A DNA stretch of 64,000 bases from Ariolimax columbianus (Eukaryota; Mollusca; Gastropoda; Stylommatophora; Arionidae). This document shows positions 60,501 through 64,000 of the stretch, in pieces; positions within the stretch are counted from its first letter, which is position 1; each line of letters begins with the position of its first letter. The translations under genes were made by a program, and so were the position numbers. The stretch covers positions 34,353,936 through 34,417,935 of the forward strand of contig JAVGWX010000014.1 of the NCBI GenBank assembly GCA_036924085.1, read 5' to 3'. A model generated the notes under the pieces. That model was not told where the DNA came from. It worked only from the letters and a program-made list of their open reading frames with translations, and made no database searches.

Positions 60501-60679
60501 TCACCTAAAGACGCTATGCTGCTCAACGTTGTCATGGTAACCGAGAGTGACAGATCACCGCCCAATAGAAAGGTGAACATGTTGCTGGGCCCGCCTCCTG
60601 GAACAATGCCACAGGCGAAGATGCCCAATGAGACGGCGGGATTTTCCTGGGGGACAACCTTTGCCACCAAGTAAGCTAT
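46521..60679 (-). CDS. SLC10: SLC10-family sodium/bile-acid cotransporter-like gene (3' part, four exons)
   Basis: Exons on the - strand: 60,679-60,505, 58,357-58,215, 51,672-51,430 and 46,916-46,521. Together they give about 318 C-terminal residues of a multi-span SLC10 sodium/solute symporter of the plasma or an internal membrane. Every junction is GT/AG and phases match (1, 0, 0). Family motifs seen in order: CGIVPGGGPSNMF followed by SLSVTMTT, which correspond to sodium-site residues in bacterial ASBT; then LLPLWLFTLG; then a membrane pair ending IAIETGIQ|NTGIA, the conserved ExGxQN of the substrate/sodium site; then a last span and a tail of about 85 residues with a hydrophobic patch (LPLIIIIW). 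The first helices are missing: no convincing exon was seen between 60,680 and 64,000. Introns are about 2.1, 6.5 and 4.5 kb and hold most repeats of this region. Paralogue and substrate cannot be assigned. Confidence 0.88.
46971..47050 (+). repeat. (TA)n microsatellite
   Basis: About 75 bases of near-perfect TA, able to extrude a cruciform, about 55 bases upstream of the last SLC10 exon's acceptor in gene orientation. Confidence 0.95.
47050..47765 (+). repeat. (CTGT)n then (CCTGT)n microsatellite tract
   Basis: Tetranucleotide ctgtctgtctgc to about 47,310, then pentanucleotide cctgtcctgccctg to 47,765. Sits in the last SLC10 intron. Confidence 0.93.
48310..48785 (+). repeat. 39-bp minisatellite
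   Basis: About 11 units of caaccatcattaccactaga and actaccatcactaccactt, in a longer ACC-rich stretch from 47,770. Abuts the family-M carrier flank at 48,815. Confidence 0.9.
48815..49095 (+). repeat. Minisatellite-carrying dispersed element (copy 3)
   Basis: Flank with gcgggttgtagtagctttcc, catcccgagtgtgctgatga, ggtcctccaggcggtt and gccacgaaaacagcccgttt, then about one and a half units (ttgacaagtatattttgcctg). The array here is nearly absent. In a position downstream of SLC10's last intron boundary (inside the 51.4-46.9 intron). Confidence 0.65.
49255..49430 (+). repeat. 30-bp minisatellite
   Basis: Six units of cagagagcagtacatgggcc gggcacagaa. Confidence 0.9.
49491..49755 (-). mobile_element. 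SINE-A copy, diverged
   Basis: Matches the family from tgcgatatttgcac to ctgctcagcatctggatccc, with more mismatches than other copies and without the AAGCC end. Lies in the SLC10 intron, same strand as the gene. Confidence 0.75.
50155..51400 (+). mobile_element. RTE relic in the SLC10 intron
   Basis: Shows FKQGRGIIDHIFNLRNIFERC, FIDYTKAFDCVQHQQLWDIM, VVRQGCN, IPELRYADNTVTLSNSVEGLVQLL (YADN instead of YADD, losing a catalytic Asp), EENWLINHVMIRKLRFFGHIKRHDGLEKA, and a GAT-rich tail at 51,372-51,400. Many stops. Antisense to SLC10 and ending about 30 bases from the donor of the exon at 51,430. Confidence 0.8.
51430..51672 (-). CDS. SLC10-like exon, two helices ending in IETGIQ
   Basis: 243-bp exon of exactly 81 codons. 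Acceptor ttttcacag ends at 51,673 and donor GTACAA begins at 51,429. Encodes IPRVAQIISKVLKPVL, a first membrane span (about VIVAFMISFGVYT), a second (FAGCLLPYIGYFVGGFVSF), and IKTIAIETGIQ, the start of the conserved Na+/substrate motif completed by NTG in the last exon. An RTE relic ends only about 30 bases beyond the donor. Confidence 0.9.
51673..53149. other. SLC10 intron sequence
   Basis: AT-rich, with the tRNA-SINE at 52,498-52,577 and short fragments of dispersed repeat C near 52,795-52,930 (tgtaaatgggcacctggctt). No exon seen. Confidence 0.5.
52498..52577 (-). mobile_element. tRNA-derived SINE head
   Basis: On the - strand gggggcggcgtaggctagtg carries box A taggctagtgg (52,566-52,556) and box B ggttcgatccc (52,522-52,512). 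The SINE body probably extends down to about 52,400. Within the SLC10 intron. Confidence 0.65.
53150..56172 (+). repeat. 48-bp satellite-like array, ~63 units
   Basis: Units of gtggctgattgtagttctct, tgtgggtggtagcagaaacc and gcccacta. Very uniform, with a few marker variants (gtgattagtag, gtgagtagtag, gttatc) that recur in the same order, for example eight-unit (384-bp) blocks starting near 54,290 and 55,535. Open in one + frame (1,014 residues) and broken - frames. Lies inside the SLC10 intron 58,214-51,673. Confidence 0.95.
56208..56655 (+). mobile_element. RTE 3' end relic
   Basis: The + strand encodes HIKKHNGLDGTVMEGQGKRDRGRPRRRW, VKEYVGMNLE, AGDLARD, FSFRRAVKGATFCKGH in shifting frames. 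It begins about 30 bases after the 48-bp array and is followed by a SINE-A copy. Decayed. Confidence 0.75.
56721..57083 (-). mobile_element. SINE-A copy with (AAGCC)n tail
   Basis: Full-length. The tail is seen on the + strand as ggcttggcttggcttcg. Flanked by tttagattt at 56,712-56,720 and 57,084-57,092. Lies in the SLC10 intron. Confidence 0.82.
57540..58090 (+). repeat. AGT-rich triplet tract
   Basis: About 550 bases of (AGT)n with scattered aac and gcagtag units, ending about 125 bases beyond the donor of the SLC10 exon at 58,215. Frames over it (poly-Val, poly-Leu, poly-Thr) are artefacts. Confidence 0.93.
58215..58357 (-). CDS. SLC10-like exon encoding the LLPLWLFTLG helix
   Basis: 143-bp exon. 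Acceptor tttcccgccag ends at 58,358, with a good pyrimidine tract before it; donor GTCAGT begins at 58,214. Starts in phase 1, completing the Gly codon split from the previous exon, and encodes LLPLWLFTLGETF...LPLFLGMLIKYK. This is the exon whose near-identical copy sits at 19,911-20,045. A 5'-truncated retroelement lies about 110 bases upstream of its acceptor. Confidence 0.88.
58469..59132 (-). mobile_element. 5'-truncated RNase H-bearing retroelement in an SLC10 intron
   Basis: Flanked by gacgtaatat at 58,459-58,468 and 59,133-59,142, a 10-base target-site duplication. Encodes the end of RNase H and the knuckle (CTCGTGKMTAEHLLQNC near 58,720), stop at 58,538. The tail is an unusually long (GAA)20, seen as CTT repeats at 58,469-58,529. 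Same strand as SLC10, about 110 bases upstream of the exon at 58,357. Its ending FFEQIQVDV belongs to a different subtype from the 19-kb copy. Confidence 0.85.
59365..59485 (+). repeat. Dispersed repeat D copy
   Basis: Second copy of the family at 38,765: gagcatggtagacccgcagc, cgcaatgtatgccgc, cataaccatgaccgg and ttctctgtggagcgag. In an SLC10 intron. Confidence 0.5.
59785..60240 (-). mobile_element. Non-LTR retrotransposon C-terminal relic in an SLC10 intron
   Basis: The - strand reads VFLYGSETWTLIKQDISRLDA, RNQRRIFGIQW, LPSISVTLVRRRLSVFGHVVRL, then after a frameshift GGRPRSTWLREI and QASA. This order (YGxETW, RRILGI, LFGHVxR, RPxxxW) is the post-RT region of RTE/jockey-type elements. It is a different family from the FCKGHA-ending copies. 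Confidence 0.7.
60505..60679 (-). CDS. SLC10-like exon with the GGGPSN / SVTMTT sodium-site segment
   Basis: 175-bp exon. Acceptor tcacag ends at 60,680 and donor GTGAGT begins at 60,504. It encodes 58 codons plus one base, beginning IAYLVAKVVPQENP and ending TTLSSIASL(G). Contains CGIVPGGGPSN and LSLSVTMTT, which in SLC10 proteins form the crossing helices that bind sodium. All polar positions expected in this motif are present. It is the most 5' exon recognised; the acceptor shows that earlier coding exons exist. Confidence 0.88.
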
Positions 60680-60990
60680 CTGTGATTGGTCAAAATTATA
60701 TTAGTTGCAGCATTTATGAAGTGAATAGCCTGCGTTCGTCTTCTGTTTCTATTTCCTTCTTTCAATCAATGTCGTTGGTTTAGTTCTTCTTCTTCTACTT
60801 CTTCTTTTCCTTCTTCTTTTTTTTCTTCTTCTTTTTCGTCTGCTTCTGCGTCTTTTATTTTGCTTTTTCTTCTAGAATAACTATTGCTGAAGAGAGTTGT
60901 TTCATCACTTGTTCCTTGAATCACATTTTACATTTGGTCACGTAATTCTAGAACTTTCTTTCAAATCACATTCATCTTCTTCATCTTCTT

Positions 60991-61165
60991 CTTCGTTCGC
61001 TCTCAATCTCCCGCTACCAAGCCCCGTACAAGGTTTTTTATGGGGCTTTGCAAGTAGCAGGATGTAGCTCGGAAAGCGAAATGTATTGTATCGCTAGTTT
61101 ACAACTTGACTGCGTTATATGCACCTTTCGGTCCGACACATCCATCTTCAGCAGCTCTTTGAGAC
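60991..61165 (-). mobile_element. SINE-A copy, partial and diverged
   Basis: Matches the 3' half of the family (cgttcgctctcaatctcccg ... gcacctttcggtccgacaca), with an insertion of about 20 bases after ctaccaag. No TSD found. Confidence 0.6.
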
Positions 61166-61389
61166 CTAAACCGCCAATACCAAATGGTGGAAATTCTTGT
61201 TTCCTAGATGCGTTTCTTCCTGTCCTGTAAAGATACCTGTACAGGTAAAAGGTGAAAGCAAATATCTGCCTCTGCTTAACTTCATCTTGACCTTCTTCAC
61301 AACTACAATGATCACACGATTGACAGTATCTGGTTCCACCTTGTTGGTCAAGATGCTGTAATGGAGCACGTTTCCAAGCACCTAGTGTG

Positions 61390-61562
61390 GATGTGAGATG
61401 GGGCCTTGGGCAGTGTGTTTGTTACACCTGATTCTGACGTGAGTTGGAATCTTGGATGAGTCTGTTACACCTGATCCTAGCACGAAGTGGATACTTGGTC
61501 AACGTGTTGTCACTGACTCTCCTGGCGCAAGGTGGGCTCTTGGTCAGTATGTTACACCTGGA
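61390..61562 (+). repeat. Family-M minisatellite, short
   Basis: About four diverged units with cttggtcagtatgttacacc and tgac.gtgag.tgg. Directly abuts the RTE fragment at 61,552. Confidence 0.65.
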
Positions 61563-61734
61563 TGCATCTGCATCCTGATGTGTCAAATGTGCTGACGAAA
61601 TAGGTAAAGGTATTCACTTCTTCCAACGGTTCTCCCTCCATAATGATTGGTTCTTTGTTGATCGAGTTTAGTTTGGTTTTCTTCATGTTGATATTGAGTT
61701 TCAATTTGGCTGAATGTTCTTTCACCCTATCCAA
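61552..61734 (-). mobile_element. Small RTE RT fragment
   Basis: A 60-residue frame with LKLNINMKKTKLNSINKEP and GEPLEEVNTFTYFVSTFDTSG resembles the RTE segment after the YADD box (LNINxxKTK ... FxYLGSxID). It is cut off on the downstream side by a minisatellite and upstream by another. Confidence 0.6.
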
Positions 61735-62000
61735 TTGCCCTTGGATTTGGTTGATTGTTCTTTCACCCTATCCAATTGCCCTTGGATTTGGCTGATTGTT
61801 CTTTCACCCTATCCAATTACCCTTGGATTTGGCTGATTGTTCTTTCACCCTATCCAATTACCCTTGGATTTGGCTGATTGTTCTTTCACCCTATCCAATT
61901 GCCCTTGGATTTGGCTGATTGTTCTTTAACCCTGTCCAATTACCCTTGGATTTGGTTGATTGTTCTTTCACCCTATCCAATTACCGTTGGATTTAGCTGT
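61735..62000 (+). repeat. 41-bp minisatellite
   Basis: About six and a half units of ctgattgttctttcacccta and tccaattacccttggatttg. It starts at the end of the RTE fragment 61,552-61,734, and the first unit shares sequence with it, so the unit may derive from the RTE. Confidence 0.9.
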
Positions 62001-63552
62001 AACCATGATTAACCGTGCTTATAATGTGGGCTGCTTGCCTTGACCTGGTGACCTTTACTTTCATTGTACACAATGTTTTGGGTTTGTTATAGTTCTTATT
62101 CGTTGGCGGACGTAGTATAGTGTTTAGTGGCATGGCTCACAATCCAAACTTACATGTGGGTCCGATCCTGTGGGTCGGACCATATGGGTCGGATTCATGA
62201 ACCAGCAGGGTCACATTCTTATAGGTGATGACGTCGATTGATATGGTTAGTAGTACGCAAAACACAGTAACTCTCATTCCACGTTAAGGAACAAGTCGAA
62301 CGATCAACAAACAAACTATTATATATTCCGTTATATCCCGTTATATTCCGTTATATTCCGCCAGGTGGAATGTATAGAGATGAGTAATAAATGCCTCTGG
62401 TTCATTCAGTTGCCGCGCAGTGTGCGGAACATTAATTTTTTATCACACAAGATTTAAAAAAAAGCCTATGCACACCAAAGTTTTAAAACATTTAGTCTGG
62501 AGTCTGTATATTACAGTCCGTATGGCCACTTCTTCCGTATAAAACGTTACACAGGGTCAGATCAAACATCTTAACCAACATACAGCGTCACGTCAGGGTC
62601 AGGTTATACATACTGGCCAACACACAGCGTCACGTCAGGGTCAAGTCAGATATACTAACCAACATACAACGTCACGTCAGGGTCAGGTCAGACATACTAA
62701 CCAACATACAGCGTCACGTCAGGGTCAGGTCAGACATATTGACCAACATACAGCGTCACGTCAGGGTCAGATCAGACATACTAACCAACAGACGCGTCAC
62801 AACAGGGTCAGATCGGACATACTGACCAACACGCAACCTCATGTCAACATCGGGCTCCTGCAAACAGGTGGTTATCGACACAATTAGCCCAATACTTTGT
62901 GAACATACTGAGAAGCCTCACATTGCACTACAGTCACGAGCGATCCTGCCTACATTCTGCAGTACGCACTAATACAAAAGAACAGCCACTGTAACCCCCT
63001 ACAGAAGAAATGCTATCAGAAACCCGAACCTCAGTTCAAGTAGCATTGACCAACAATCAACACTCCGTGTGACATCCTCTCAGCGTGACAGTAGCTCTAG
63101 CATCTTCTCTGTCACACACAAAGCTCATGCGACACTACTCAAAACACTCTTCGCTGATAACAACCGTCGATGACCCGTTCAATGCCCCTTTAGACACCTG
63201 GTGTGCCATCCACCAAGGATATATGTTTACCTGTATCCTTTCGAGAACTTCTTGAAATGGCTGGATGAAGTTTGTCAAACTTATTGTCAAGGGTTTCAAA
63301 AACGGTTATCACCCCTTGCTCTAGTCTAACAATGTTCAGATCATTCTAGTCCGAACATCATTCATGTCAGCGCATGTTTTCTGTTTACATTTATCTGATA
63401 TAGAACCTCCTCTATGTTCAGACCATCCTAATCTGATATTTTTTCGTCTGATTGCATTGTTTTTCGTATACATTTCTGAAAATCCAAAATACACTGAACA
63501 ACACAGTTTGACTCTTCTTGTGTATCTGAGAATAAACCAGTTTACATTTATA
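62001..63552. other. No gene recognised apart from family-M array
   Basis: A small tandem ccgttatatt repeat near 62,330-62,362. A - strand segment PFLKPLTISLTNFIQPFQEV ending at a GTAAAC donor-like site near 63,230 could be an exon but has no family match. No SLC10 5' exon was recognised here. Confidence 0.35.
62555..62842 (-). repeat. Family-M minisatellite array, inverted, ~42-bp unit
   Basis: About six units of the form catactaaccaacatacagc and gtcacgtcagggtcaggtca on the + strand, the reverse complement of family M. Confidence 0.8.
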
Positions 63553-63564
63553 CTGTTTGGTCTA

Positions 63565-63811
63565 AAAGTAAAGTAAAATAAACTAACACATAGCATTACT
63601 GTCTTAGGAGTGTGAGGTGTTAGCGATCTCACATATCAAAGGTTCGGCTTTATGAGGGAGGTAGCCCTCTCCTCTCCCTCGCCGCTCTTACTTCCCGGCC
63701 ATTTAAGGCAGTCATTGCGGTCTGAAAAAACATTACCGCCTCAACTGGGGAATCAGCCCAGGACCACTCAGATGCGAATCCAGAGCGCTAACCACTGCGC
63801 TACGCGGCTCC
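63565..63811 (-). mobile_element. tRNA-derived SINE with perfect 12-bp TSD
   Basis: On the - strand starts gggagccgcgtagcgcagtg, containing a pol III box A (tagcgcagtgg, 63,802-63,792) and a weaker box B (gggctgattcc). The direct repeat ctgtttggtcta lies at 63,553-63,564 and 63,812-63,823. The tail is A/T-rich (ttttactttac). Related to the copy at 24.7 kb. Confidence 0.82.
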
Positions 63812-64000
63812 CTGTTTGGTCTACTAAACACGAACGTTGAAACATGGTGGGTGTGAAATGGAATCCGTCCAGAGTTGATCAACGAGCGGTGATTTGGTTT
63901 CTAACAGCTAAATGATGTCGACCAATTGACATTCATGGCATAATACAGGCAGTGTAGGGGGACAAAAGTGTGTCGAAGACAACAGTCAACATGTTCACTT

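Noticed and set aside
63160..63340. Possible SLC10 5' exon near a GTAAAC donor
   Set aside because: The encoded PFLKPLTISLTNFIQPF lacks SLC10 family motifs and no acceptor fits.

Overview
This is a eukaryotic, almost certainly metazoan, window. It is AT-leaning, intron-bearing and dominated by minisatellites, microsatellites, non-LTR retrotransposons and SINEs. The combination of RTE-clade and RNase H-bearing non-LTR elements, tRNA-derived SINEs and very abundant minisatellites suggests a lophotrochozoan, most plausibly a gastropod mollusc. That placement rests on the style of the repeats and the look of two host genes, not on any search.

Only two host genes can be supported. (1) A Nanos-family translational repressor on the + strand (34,799-35,872, probably with an upstream exon). 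It is recognised by its C-terminal double CCHC zinc finger and is the expected germline and posterior determinant. (2) The 3' part of an SLC10 (sodium/bile-acid cotransporter family) gene on the - strand. Four exons run from 60,679 down to 46,521 with consistent GT/AG boundaries and phases; the 5' exons lie beyond 64,000 or were not found. Its introns hold RTE fragments, SINEs, a 5'-truncated retroelement with a (GAA)20 tail, a 3-kb array of 48-bp repeats, an AGT-rich tract and several other minisatellites.

Layout. 1-8.3 kb: minisatellites, an RTE relic and a SINE with target-site duplication. 9-12 kb: a SINE, then a second SINE interrupted by an RNase H-bearing retrotransposon. 12.5-17.7 kb: RTE 3' ends and minisatellites. 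17.7-20.05 kb: a 5'-truncated retrotransposon carrying a copy of an SLC10 exon, dropped into a minisatellite. 20.4-24.9 kb: minisatellites, an RTE split by a SINE, and tRNA-SINEs. 25.4-31.5 kb: simple and tandem repeats with a pogo-like transposase relic and a non-LTR C-terminus. 32.3-34.2 kb: a retrotransposon with target-site duplication. 34.8-36.2 kb: nanos. 36.3-46.4 kb: tandem repeats. 46.5-60.7 kb: SLC10 and its introns. 61-64 kb: repeats and a tRNA-SINE with a perfect target-site duplication.

The most interesting structures are the retrotransposon-linked duplicate of an SLC10 exon, and one minisatellite motif that recurs at eight separated sites, three of them behind a shared ~200-bp flank, as if a mobile element carries it. 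Most long open frames in the window are products of tandem repeats and are not genes.
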